DNA of 64,000 bases, from NCBI RefSeq assembly GCF_003319105.1, contig NZ_QOHH01000003.1, positions 1-64,000 on the forward strand. The letters are read 5' to 3'. Under the pieces are notes generated by a model that saw only the letters and a list, made by a program, of their open reading frames with translations, was not told where the DNA came from and ran no database searches. The position numbers and the translations under genes are program-made. This DNA comes from Blastococcus sp. TF02-09 (GTDB lineage: Bacteria > Actinomycetota > Actinomycetes > Mycobacteriales > Geodermatophilaceae). Shown here piece after piece: positions 52,932 through 62,772 of the stretch; within the stretch, counting starts at the first letter, position 1; each line of letters begins with the position of its first letter.

Positions 52932-53918
52932 ATGCACACCATCGACGAGACGACGACCGACAGGGACGAACGCCCGGGGGCCACGGCGACGCGCGGCCGT
53001 ACCGCGCGTGCCGGAGTTCCCCCCATCCCCCTCCCCCGCAGGTCCGCGGCCGCGCGCGCAGGCCTGTGGGCGCGCCAGGTCGCCGCCGTCCCGGCCGCGG
53101 CCAGCACCGGTGTCACGGCGCTGCTGCGCGGCCCCGTGCGCCGGGCCCGGGTGCTCGCCAGCACGCCGACCGGCGTGTACCTGCACGTGCCGGGCGAGCG
53201 GGACTGCGACGTGGTCGGGGTGCTCACCAGCGACGCCGTGCGGCTGCCCCTGGGCTGCGTCCTCTTCCGCCCCAGCACCGGCCGCCCGCTGGTGCCGTCG
53301 AACGCCACCGCCGAGGTGGGCGGCGGCCGCGTCGTCGTCGGCGACCTGGCGGTGAGCGCCGCGGCGTGGTGGGACCCGCACCCCCGGCTGCCCAGCCCCC
53401 GCCCCGCGCTCCTCCCCGAGGGCGTCCGGCAGCTCCGCACCACCCTCTACGGCGACGGCGTCCCGCACAGCGCCTTCGAGCTGCCCGGGCTGCCGACCGG
53501 TCCGGGCGGGCCGCTGGCCGCGCTGCGGGGAGCGGTCCGGCGCGCCGACCTCGACGCCGCGCTGCGCACCGCGACCCGGCTGATCGGCATGGGCCCCGGG
53601 CTCACCCCCGCCGGGGACGACGTCATGGCGGGCACCGTGGCCGGGCTCGTGCTCCTCGGGCACCCGGCCGCGCCGCGGTTCGCCGCAGGGGTCACGGCGC
53701 TGGCCGCCTGCCGCACCACCGAGCTCTCCCGGGCGGTGCTGCGGCACGCCGCGGCCGGCCGGGTGAGCACCGAGTACGCTGCCGTGCTGCACGCCCTCGT
53801 CGGGGAGCGCCCGCTGGCGCCCACCGTCGAGGCCCTGCTGGGGTCGGGCAGCCGCGCCACCGCACTCGGGCTGTGCACCGCCATCGATCTGGTCGAACGC
53901 ACCATGCGGGTGCGCTGA
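52932..53918 (+). CDS. DUF2877 / AllH-like protein (oxamate carbamoyltransferase subunit)
   Basis: 328 residues, GAGAGG upstream of ATG. The signature IGMGPGLTPAGDDVMAG lies near residue 220, as in DUF2877. AllH is a subunit of the oxamate carbamoyltransferase acting late in allantoin catabolism, producing carbamoyl phosphate. Partner genes are not in the window. The divergent PucR-type regulator supports the purine-nitrogen link. A low-complexity N-terminal region of about 40 residues precedes the fold. Confidence 0.75.
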   Translation: MHTIDETTTDRDERPGATATRGRTARAGVPPIPLPRRSAAARAGLWARQVAAVPAAASTGVTALLRGPVRRARVLASTPTGVYLHVPGERDCDVVGVLTSDAVRLPLGCVLFRPSTGRPLVPSNATAEVGGGRVVVGDLAVSAAAWWDPHPRLPSPRPALLPEGVRQLRTTLYGDGVPHSAFELPGLPTGPGGPLAALRGAVRRADLDAALRTATRLIGMGPGLTPAGDDVMAGTVAGLVLLGHPAAPRFAAGVTALAACRTTELSRAVLRHAAAGRVSTEYAAVLHALVGERPLAPTVEALLGSGSRATALGLCTAIDLVERTMRVR

Positions 53919-53930
53919 CCGGGCAGGGGT

Positions 53931-54374
53931 TCAGCCCGCGGGGGCAGGGACGACGGGGACCAGCGAGTCCCACTGCGCGATCCGGCAGCCGTCGATGCGG
54001 GAAAGGTGCAGGTCCACCGGCTCCCCGTCCCAGCGGCCGAGCACCCGCGCGGTCTGGGGGCCGCCGTACTGCTGGCTGCAGACGACGTCCTCGGGCAGTG
54101 GCGCGAACGGCCGCTCCAGGCCGGCCAGGTGGTCGCAGGCCGCCTGCGCCTGGGGGTGGCTGCCCTCGGCGGGACCGAGGCACGACAGCGTCCAGGTCAC
54201 CGGCGCCCGGCCCTCGCCCAGGTCGACCTCGAGCTGCAGGTCGTCGTCGGCCTGGGAGATGCCTCCTGCGGCGGGGTCGCCGCCGGTCGCGTCGGACGCC
54301 GCGCCGTCGTCCAAACCGCACCCGGCCGTCACGAGGGCGACCGCGAGCACGAGGAGCGGCAGGAGTCGGCGCAT
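53931..54374 (-). CDS. Lipoprotein with subtilisin-inhibitor-like (SSI) domain
   Basis: 147 residues. Signal peptide with lipobox VTAGC (C19), an acidic linker, then an SSI-like domain: WTLSCLGPAEGSHPQAQAAC, CSQQYGGPQTARVLGRWDG and DGCRIAQWDSL, with Cys spacing of the Streptomyces inhibitor. It likely inhibits extracellular serine proteases while tethered to the membrane. It directly follows hisG, 7 bases on, and may be cotranscribed. Confidence 0.8.
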   Translation of the reverse strand: MRRLLPLLVLAVALVTAGCGLDDGAASDATGGDPAAGGISQADDDLQLEVDLGEGRAPVTWTLSCLGPAEGSHPQAQAACDHLAGLERPFAPLPEDVVCSQQYGGPQTARVLGRWDGEPVDLHLSRIDGCRIAQWDSLVPVVPAPAG

Positions 54375-54381
54375 GCCCGGC

Positions 54382-55248
54382 TCAGAGGCGGGAGGCGTGG
54401 ATGCTCGTGACCAGGATGGCGCGGGCGCCGAGCTCGTAGAGGTCGTCCATCACCTGATTGGTCTGGCTGCGCCGGACCATCGCACGCACCGCCGACCAGC
54501 CGGGCCGCTGCAGCGGGCTGACGGTCGGGCCCTCGATGCCCGGGGTGATCGCGGTGGCCTGCGCGAGGATCGCGTCGGGGCAGTCGTAGTCGAGCATCAC
54601 GTACTGCCGCGCGACCAGGACCCCCTGGAGTCGGCGCCGCAGCTGGGCGACGGCCGGGATTTCCTCGGCGCCCTCGCGGCCGACCAGGATCGCCTCGCTG
54701 GCGAGCACCGGCTCGCCTATGATGTGCAGCCCCGCCGCGCGCAGCGTCGTCCCGGTCTCCACCACGTCGCAGACGGCGTCGGCCACGCCCAGCCGGCAGG
54801 CGGTCTCGACGGCGCCGTCGAGCTTGACGACGTCGGCCTTGATGCCGGACTCCTCGAGGTGGCGCTGCAGCAGCACCGGGTAGGCGGTGGCGATCCGCTT
54901 GCCGGCGAGCTGATCGACCCGCTCGATCTCCGAGCCCACCGGGGCGGCGAAGCGGAAGGAGGAGCGCCCGAAGCCCAGCGGCATGACCTCGACCGCGGCC
55001 GACCGCTCCCCGTCGAGCGGCGCGGTCTCCAGCAGCATGTCGCGCCCGGTGATGCCGACGTCCAGCGTGCCCGCGGCGACGTAGACGGCGATGTCGCGGG
55101 GCCGCAGGTAGAAGAACTCGGTGTCGTTGTCGGGGTCGAAGACGACGAGGTCCTTGGTGCTGCGCCGCTGGCGGTAGCCGCTCTCCGCGAGCATCTCCGC
55201 GGCCGGCTCGCTCAGGACGCCCTTGTTGGGCACGGCGATGCGCAGCAC
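54382..55248 (-). CDS. hisG: ATP phosphoribosyltransferase HisG (long form)
   Basis: 288 residues: the long, hexameric, feedback-inhibited form. First step of histidine synthesis (ATP + PRPP). Catalytic domain with VPNKGVLSEPA, DVGITGRDMLLE and the PRPP loop DVVETGTTLRAAGL; the C-terminal 80 residues are the histidine-binding regulatory domain. It follows hisE by 38 bases at the end of the rpe-rib-his block. Confidence 0.95.
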   Translation of the reverse strand: MLRIAVPNKGVLSEPAAEMLAESGYRQRRSTKDLVVFDPDNDTEFFYLRPRDIAVYVAAGTLDVGITGRDMLLETAPLDGERSAAVEVMPLGFGRSSFRFAAPVGSEIERVDQLAGKRIATAYPVLLQRHLEESGIKADVVKLDGAVETACRLGVADAVCDVVETGTTLRAAGLHIIGEPVLASEAILVGREGAEEIPAVAQLRRRLQGVLVARQYVMLDYDCPDAILAQATAITPGIEGPTVSPLQRPGWSAVRAMVRRSQTNQVMDDLYELGARAILVTSIHASRL

Positions 55249-55286
55249 TGCAGGGACTCCTCAGGTGGGGGCGGGAACGGTGATGA

Positions 55287-57374
<2,088 letters not shown>

Positions 57375-57378
<4 letters not shown>

Positions 57379-57983
57379 CGACGTGCCTCCAGCAGTCGCT
57401 CGACGTACTTGGCGATCACGTCGACCTCCAGGTTGACGGGGTCCCCCGGGGCGCGCGTGCCGAGCGTGGTCTCGCGGAGGGTGGTGGGGATGAGGCTGAC
57501 CTCGAACCAGGGCTCGGGGTCGGTCGCGGCGCTCACGGCGCTGACGGTCAGCGAGACGCCGTCGACGGCGATGGAGCCCTTCTCGACGACGTACCGGGCC
57601 AGCCCCGTGGGCAGCGCGATGCGGAAGACCTCCCAGTGCGTGCTGGGCTCGCGGGTGAGCACGGTCCCGACGCCGTCGACGTGGCCCTGGACCATGTGCC
57701 CGCCGAGCCGGGTGTGGGCGGTGACGGCACGCTCCAGGTTGACCCGGCTGCCTTCCTCGGCCTTGCCCAGGCTGCTGCGCCGCAGGGTCTCGGCCATGAC
57801 GTCGGTGCTCCAGACGCCGTCCTGCACGGAGGTGACGGTCAGGCAGACGCCGTTGACCGAGATGGAGTCGCCGAGGGCGACGTCCTGGAGCACCGTGCGC
57901 GCCCGGATCTCCATCCGCGCGGCGTCGGTCTGCTCCTCGCGGACGACGAGCGTGCCCACCTCTTCGACGATGCCGGTGAACAC
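57375..57983 (-). CDS. ribE: Riboflavin synthase alpha chain RibE
   Basis: 202 residues from a GTG with GAAGGGAG upstream. Two similar lumazine-binding halves ([10 protein letters not shown] and [26 protein letters not shown] and [14 protein letters not shown]). Final step of the pathway. One base separates it from ribD. Confidence 0.95.
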
Positions 57984-57984
57984 C

Positions 57985-59046
57985 TCAGCTCCCTTCCCGG
58001 TCGGGCTGTCGGCCTCCAGTGTGCCGGGTGGGCCGCAGCCGGAGCTGCACGTCCCCACCCAGAGGGAGGATCTCGACGGTCTCGAAGGAGAGCGCACCGG
58101 CGATCGAAGTGATTCCCAGGTCGCCGACCAGCGAGGGGCCGGCGCCCAGCAGCTTCGGCGCGAGGTGCACCACGGCCTCGTCGACCAGGCCCGCACGGAG
58201 GAACGCCGCGGCCAGGGTCGGCCCGCCTTCGAGCAGCACCCGGCGGACGTCGCGGTCGAAGAGCTCGGCGAGCAGGGCCGCCGGGTCGGCCGCGCGGCTG
58301 ACCACCGTGGGCGCGGCGTCGTCCAGGACGCGGGCGTGCTCCGGGAGCCGGCCGCGGCGATCCACGACCACGCGGAGCGGCTGCCGGTCGGCGTCGCGGC
58401 CGTCGGCGTCGCGCACGGTCAGCTGCGGGTCGTCGGTCACCGCCGTCCCGGAGCCGACGACGACGGCGTCGCAGGTGGCGCGCAACCGGTGGACGGCGGC
58501 GCGCGCCTCCTCGCCGGTGATCCAGCGGCTGCTGCCGTCGGCGGCGGCGACCCGGCCGTCGAGGGTGGCCGCGACCTTCCAGATCACCTGCGGGCGGTGC
58601 TCGCGCACCCCGGTCAGCCACGGGCCGAGGGCGCCGAGCTCGGCCTCGGCCTGCTCGACGCCGAGCTCCACGGCGATCCCCGCCGCCCGGAGCCGGTCGA
58701 CCCCGCCGCCGGCGAGCTCGGTCGGCTCGGGAACGGCGACCACGACGCGGGCGACCCCGGCGGCGATCAGCGCGTCGGCGCAGGGGCCGGTGCGGCCGGT
58801 GTGCGCGCACGGCTCGAGGGTGACCACGGCCGTGCCGCCGCGGGCCCGCTCCCCCGCTGCCGCCAGCGCCCGCACCTCGGCGTGCGCGCCGCCGGCCGGC
58901 TGGGTCGCGCCCTCGCCGGCGACCGTGCCGTCGGCCGCGAGGACGACGGCGCCCACCGCGGGGTTCGGGCTGGTGGTGCCGAGGACGGAGGCGCCCAGCT
59001 CGCGGGCGCGCGCCATCGCCGCCCGCTCGCGGTCGAGGACCGTCAT
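57985..59046 (-). CDS. ribD: Bifunctional riboflavin deaminase/reductase RibD
   Basis: 353 residues. N-terminal deaminase (1-145) with zinc motifs HAEV and [16 protein letters not shown]-terminal reductase (150-340) with [15 protein letters not shown]. Two consecutive steps in riboflavin synthesis. Overlaps the rpe stop by ATGA. Confidence 0.94.
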   Translation of the reverse strand: MTVLDRERAAMARARELGASVLGTTSPNPAVGAVVLAADGTVAGEGATQPAGGAHAEVRALAAAGERARGGTAVVTLEPCAHTGRTGPCADALIAAGVARVVVAVPEPTELAGGGVDRLRAAGIAVELGVEQAEAELGALGPWLTGVREHRPQVIWKVAATLDGRVAAADGSSRWITGEEARAAVHRLRATCDAVVVGSGTAVTDDPQLTVRDADGRDADRQPLRVVVDRRGRLPEHARVLDDAAPTVVSRAADPAALLAELFDRDVRRVLLEGGPTLAAAFLRAGLVDEAVVHLAPKLLGAGPSLVGDLGITSIAGALSFETVEILPLGGDVQLRLRPTRHTGGRQPDREGS

Positions 59047-59714
59047 CCCGACATCGCCGAGGCGGCCTGCGCGCGCAGTGCGGCGATCGCCTGGGCGGGG
59101 TCGTCGGCCCCGTAGACGGCCGAGCCTGCGACGAACATGTCGACGCCGGCCTCCGCGGCCTGCTCGATGGTGTCGGCGTTGATGCCGCCGTCGATCTCCA
59201 CCAGCAGGGTCAGGTGGCCGGCGTCCACCAGCTCGCGGGCCTTGCGCGCCTTGGGCAGGACGTCGGCGATGAACGACTGCCCGCCGAAACCCGGCTCGAC
59301 GCTCATGACCAGGAGGGTGTCGAAGTCCGGGAGGACGTCGAGGTAGTCCTCGAGCGGCGTGCCCGGCTTGATGGCCAGGCCGGCGAGCGCTCCGGCGGCG
59401 CGCAGGTCACGGGCGACGGCGCGCGGGTCGGTGCAGGCCTCGGCGTGCACGGTGACGTTGCGCGCGCCCATCTCGGCGTAGCCGGGCGCCCAGCGCTCCG
59501 GGTTCTCGATCATGAGATGGCAGTCCAGCGGCACCGGGCTGACCGCCTGGATCGCCTGGGCGACCGGGAGGCCGAGCGTCAGGTTGGGCACGAAGTGGGC
59601 GTCCATGACGTCGACGTGCAGCCAGTCGGCGTCGGCGACCCGGGCGACCTCGTCGGCCAGGTGCGCGAAGTCGGCGGAGAGGAGGCTGGGCGCGATCTTG
59701 GGCTGCCGGGACAC
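59043..59714 (-). CDS. rpe: Ribulose-phosphate 3-epimerase Rpe
   Basis: 223 residues from a GTG. TIM barrel: [40 protein letters not shown] and [10 protein letters not shown]. Interconverts ribulose and xylulose 5-phosphate; ribulose 5-phosphate is also the ribBA substrate, so its place at the head of the riboflavin operon makes sense. TAGACT at -12 to -7 supports a leaderless start; no FMN riboswitch was seen upstream. Confidence 0.94.
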   Translation of the reverse strand: MSRQPKIAPSLLSADFAHLADEVARVADADWLHVDVMDAHFVPNLTLGLPVAQAIQAVSPVPLDCHLMIENPERWAPGYAEMGARNVTVHAEACTDPRAVARDLRAAGALAGLAIKPGTPLEDYLDVLPDFDTLLVMSVEPGFGGQSFIADVLPKARKARELVDAGHLTLLVEIDGGINADTIEQAAEAGVDMFVAGSAVYGADDPAQAIAALRAQAASAMSG

Positions 59715-59720
59715 GGACGG

Positions 59721-59726
59721 AGTCTA
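59721..59726 (-). promoter_or_regulatory. -10 element of the rpe-rib-his operon
   Basis: TAGACT on the minus strand at -12 to -7 of the rpe GTG at 59714. Confidence 0.6.
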
Positions 59727-59777
59727 GGTGGGGTCGATCAGCGGTTTTGCCGCCTCTGGTGCCCTAGCCTCCGCCCC

Positions 59778-60326
59778 GTGACCGACGGCACACGCGCCCC
59801 CACCCGGGAGCTCGGCGACGACGCCACCGCGGAAGCCGCCGAGCGCGCCCGGGAGGAACTGCTCACCCAATGCGGGACGCAGCTGCCGCTCCTGGCCGGC
59901 ATCGCGCTGCTGCTCGTCGAGCCGCAGCGGTGGTCGTCGGACGCCTGGTACGGGGCTGCGGCGCTGCTGCTGGTCGCCGGGACAGCGGTGTGGCAGTACG
60001 GCACTCGGCACGGCCAGGAGGGTCAGGCCGAGGTCCTGGTCGCCGAGTACGCGGTCCTCCGCTCCGTCGACCCCGGGGTCGGCCGCCGGCACGTGGCCGA
60101 CGAGACCGCGAAGCGCTTCGCGTGGACCCGGTTCATCGCCTGGCCGCTGTGGCTCGGCGCCGTCGGGCTCCTGCTGGTCTTCGGCCAGTGGGGCCGGCCG
60201 GCATGGGCGCTCCCCGGAGCGGTCCTGGTCGTCGTCGCGGCGGCAGTCCACCTGACCGCCCGCGAGCGCGAGGCCCGCGCGGGTCGCCGCTGGCGGGCCG
60301 ACCCGCCCGGTCCGCCGCGCGACTGA
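59778..60326 (+). CDS. Hypothetical membrane protein
   Basis: 182 residues from a GTG with TAGCCT at -13 to -8. Four hydrophobic helices in two pairs (near 35-50, 55-75, 115-135, 140-160) and polar ends rich in Arg. Length and helix pattern resemble the next gene, 15 bases downstream, suggesting a related pair. No family recognised. Confidence 0.7.
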   Translation: MTDGTRAPTRELGDDATAEAAERAREELLTQCGTQLPLLAGIALLLVEPQRWSSDAWYGAAALLLVAGTAVWQYGTRHGQEGQAEVLVAEYAVLRSVDPGVGRRHVADETAKRFAWTRFIAWPLWLGAVGLLLVFGQWGRPAWALPGAVLVVVAAAVHLTAREREARAGRRWRADPPGPPRD

Positions 60327-60341
60327 CGAGAGGACGCAGTC

Positions 60342-60824
60342 ATGTGGAAGAGCGCGCACGTCCGCTGGCTCGCCGGCGCCTGGACGGTGTTGTGGGCCGT
60401 CGCCTGGGCGGTCGACGCGCTGATGGGCTGGGACAACGCATGGCCGCTACTCGTGCCCGCCGTCCTGACCTGGCGCCGGCTCTGGTCCCCCTCCGGCACG
60501 CGGTGGACGCGGGAGGCGACCGGTATGGCGCTGCGCCGGCACGCGGATCCGGGCGCCGAGCTGCGGGACGCGACCGAGGCCCATGCGCGTGAGTCCCTGG
60601 CCCGCCCGCGGTGGCCGGCGTGGGGTCTCGCGGTGCTGTCGGTCGTCCTCGGCGTCGCCTGCGCAGTGGTCGGCCGGCAGCGCGGGGATGGCTGGGACGC
60701 CGCCCCGGCAGCCGTCCTACTGATCGTGGCGGTCGGGGTGCTCGTCGTGGACCGGGCCGCCCGCCGACGCGCCCGCCGCTGGATCGACGATCCGCCGTAC
60801 GCCGAGGTCGACGCGCGCCGCTGA
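60342..60824 (+). CDS. Hypothetical membrane protein
   Basis: 160 residues from an ATG with GAGAGGA upstream. Two hydrophobic pairs (near 10-28, 34-44, 92-112, 120-135) and an Arg-rich C-terminus (RAARRRARRWIDDPP). It shares the layout and RRW..DPP ending of the preceding protein, so they may be paralogues forming a complex. Confidence 0.7.
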   Translation: MWKSAHVRWLAGAWTVLWAVAWAVDALMGWDNAWPLLVPAVLTWRRLWSPSGTRWTREATGMALRRHADPGAELRDATEAHARESLARPRWPAWGLAVLSVVLGVACAVVGRQRGDGWDAAPAAVLLIVAVGVLVVDRAARRRARRWIDDPPYAEVDARR

Positions 60825-60863
60825 CCCCGTGCCCGTGACGGGCGACCGGGTAGGGCCCGGCCC

Positions 60864-61160
60864 ATGGCTCCTGGGACCTCCGCACCCGCCCGCTACGACG
60901 GCTTCGACCGGATGCCCATCGCCGGCAGCTGGCGAGCCGGACGCGCGGGGAAGACCGCGACCGACACCGATCCCTACACCGGCGAGACGCTGACGGAGAT
61001 CCCGCTGGCGAACGCCGAGGACCTCGACGAGGCCTACGGCACCGCACGGGAGGCCCAGCGGGACTGGGCGGCGCGGCTACCGAGCGAGCGGGCGATCGAC
61101 GAGTTCACCACCGACCACTGGGTCAGCGTCCAGCACACCAAGCGGAAGTTCGCGTTCTGA
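60864..61160 (+). pseudogene. Aldehyde dehydrogenase remnant with large internal deletion
   Basis: 98 codons, no frameshift. Residues 17-75 match the start of an aldehyde dehydrogenase (GSWRAGRAGKTATDTDPYTG; WAARLPSERA) and 76-98 match the very end (EFTTDHWVSVQHTKRKFAF). About 400 residues, including cofactor site and catalytic Cys/Glu, are missing, so it cannot be active. The join retains the frame and lies near 61097. Confidence 0.8.
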
Positions 61161-61209
61161 TCTCTCCTGGCCAGGCTGTTGACCTGGGGAAACTGTCGTA
61201 CCCCCGGTC

Positions 61210-61215
61210 TAGCGT
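61210..61215 (+). promoter_or_regulatory. -10 element of leaderless transcript
   Basis: TAGCGT at -12 to -7 of the ATG at 61222. Confidence 0.6.
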
Positions 61216-61221
61216 CGGGTC

Positions 61222-62760
61222 ATGGCATCGAGGAGCGGGGTCGCGGTCGGCGTGACAGTCGTGCCCATCGATGCCGGGCCGTCGTCGTGGGAGCCGGCCG
61301 ATCCGGATCCGGCGCCGCAGTCCGAACCGCTGGGTCAGTGGCTGCCCCGCCGACGGTCGTCGGCGCAGGCTGCGGCGTTCCTGCAGCAGATCACGGCCGC
61401 CGAGGCCAAGCTGGCGGCGCTGAGGCTCGAGCTGGTCCTCGACATCGCGGCGGCCCGCCCGGCTCCGAGTGATCCTCGTCCTGGGCGTGCCGCCGAGGTG
61501 GAGCACGGGCCGGCGGGGACGAGCGAGTTCGTGCTCGACGAGCTGGCGCTCATCATGGGATCGAGCCGGGACGCGGCGGTGCTGCTGCTGGACCAGGCGC
61601 ACACGCTGACCAGCCGCCTGCCCCTCACCTGCCGCGAGCTGGCCGCCGGCCGGCTGGACTGGCCCCGGGCCAGGGCGATCGCAGCGGAGCTGGGCCGCCC
61701 GGCGGACGGCAGCGACCCGGCCGTCGTCGAGGCTGTGGAGGCGGCGGTGCTGCCCGTCGCGGCCGACCTGTCGATCCGGCGGCTGCGCGAGCTGGTGCAC
61801 CGCGAACTCGTCGCCCGTGACACGGAGGCCAATGACCGCCGCCGGAAGCAAGCGCGGGATGCCGCGGACGTGACGGTCCGGCGGATCGGTATCGGCATGA
61901 GCGAGCTCAGGCTGCGGATGCAGCACCAGGAGGCGGTCGCCTGCCGGCGGACCCTCGACGCGCACGCCCGAACTGTCAAAGACGCCGGCGACCGGCGGCC
62001 GATCGGGGTGCTCCGGGTCGGCGCCGGCCTCGACCGCATGCTGCGGCCCTGGCAGGAGCAGCCGCGGGTGACCGCGCACCTGACCGTGGTCGCCCCACTG
62101 GGCGCGCTCACCGTCGGGGCCTTCCTCGACTCCGGCGCTCCGCTCCCGGCCGCGTTCCGCCCCGCCCGACCCACCGAGCGAGCACCGATCGGTGACGTGG
62201 ACGGGGAGGCGATCACCGCCACCCACCTGCGCGAGCTCCTCGAGCAGCTCGACGCCCTCTGCCCGGGCGGCCTGCAGGCACCCACCGGCGGCACCCTGGA
62301 CATCGCGCTCACCGGCGCGGGCGGGCGACTGCTCGCAGTCATCGGGCGGCGCGAGCTGGAGCGCCGGGCGCACCAGGGTTGCCCGGCGCACCCGGACGAG
62401 CGATGCGGCTGCCCGGCGCTCACCGCGCCACCGGCGGTGAGCCGCTACAGCCCTTCCGCCGGGCAGCGCCGCTTCGTCAGCGCGCGCGACCGCACCTGTC
62501 GCCATCCCGGCTGTCACGTGCGAGCCGGGTGGGCCGATCTCGACCACGTCGTCGCGCACGCCGACGGCGGCGCCACCGACTGCGTCAACCTCTGCTGCCT
62601 CTGCCGCCGCCACCACCGACTCAGGACCCACGCCGACGGCTGGACCCACACTCTCGACGACGACGGCGTGCTCACGGTCGTCACTCCGAGCGGGGTCACC
62701 CGCACCACCCGGCCACCGGGTCTCCGCATCCCGGAACCGGACGACCCGCCTCCTTTCTGA
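61222..62760 (+). CDS. DUF222 / HNH endonuclease domain protein (13E12 family)
   Basis: 512 residues. DUF222 over residues 50-330 and a C-terminal HNH domain: RTCRHPGCHVRAGWADLDHV, HADGGATDCVNLCCLCRRHH (zinc Cys and HNH residues). These proteins are multi-copy and variable in actinobacteria, and are often compared to REP13E12 elements; mobility is unproven. Nuclease activity is likely but the target is unknown. Confidence 0.88.
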   Translation: MASRSGVAVGVTVVPIDAGPSSWEPADPDPAPQSEPLGQWLPRRRSSAQAAAFLQQITAAEAKLAALRLELVLDIAAARPAPSDPRPGRAAEVEHGPAGTSEFVLDELALIMGSSRDAAVLLLDQAHTLTSRLPLTCRELAAGRLDWPRARAIAAELGRPADGSDPAVVEAVEAAVLPVAADLSIRRLRELVHRELVARDTEANDRRRKQARDAADVTVRRIGIGMSELRLRMQHQEAVACRRTLDAHARTVKDAGDRRPIGVLRVGAGLDRMLRPWQEQPRVTAHLTVVAPLGALTVGAFLDSGAPLPAAFRPARPTERAPIGDVDGEAITATHLRELLEQLDALCPGGLQAPTGGTLDIALTGAGGRLLAVIGRRELERRAHQGCPAHPDERCGCPALTAPPAVSRYSPSAGQRRFVSARDRTCRHPGCHVRAGWADLDHVVAHADGGATDCVNLCCLCRRHHRLRTHADGWTHTLDDDGVLTVVTPSGVTRTTRPPGLRIPEPDDPPPF

Positions 62761-62772
62761 GGCGGACGACGA

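Noticed and set aside
59715-59777. FMN riboswitch ahead of the riboflavin operon
   Set aside because: Only 63 bases separate rpe from the divergent gene, and the rpe transcript appears leaderless, leaving no space for an aptamer.
61222-62760. HNH protein as an active mobile element
   Set aside because: No flanking repeats, target duplication or recombinase; DUF222/HNH genes are common fixed genes in actinobacteria.
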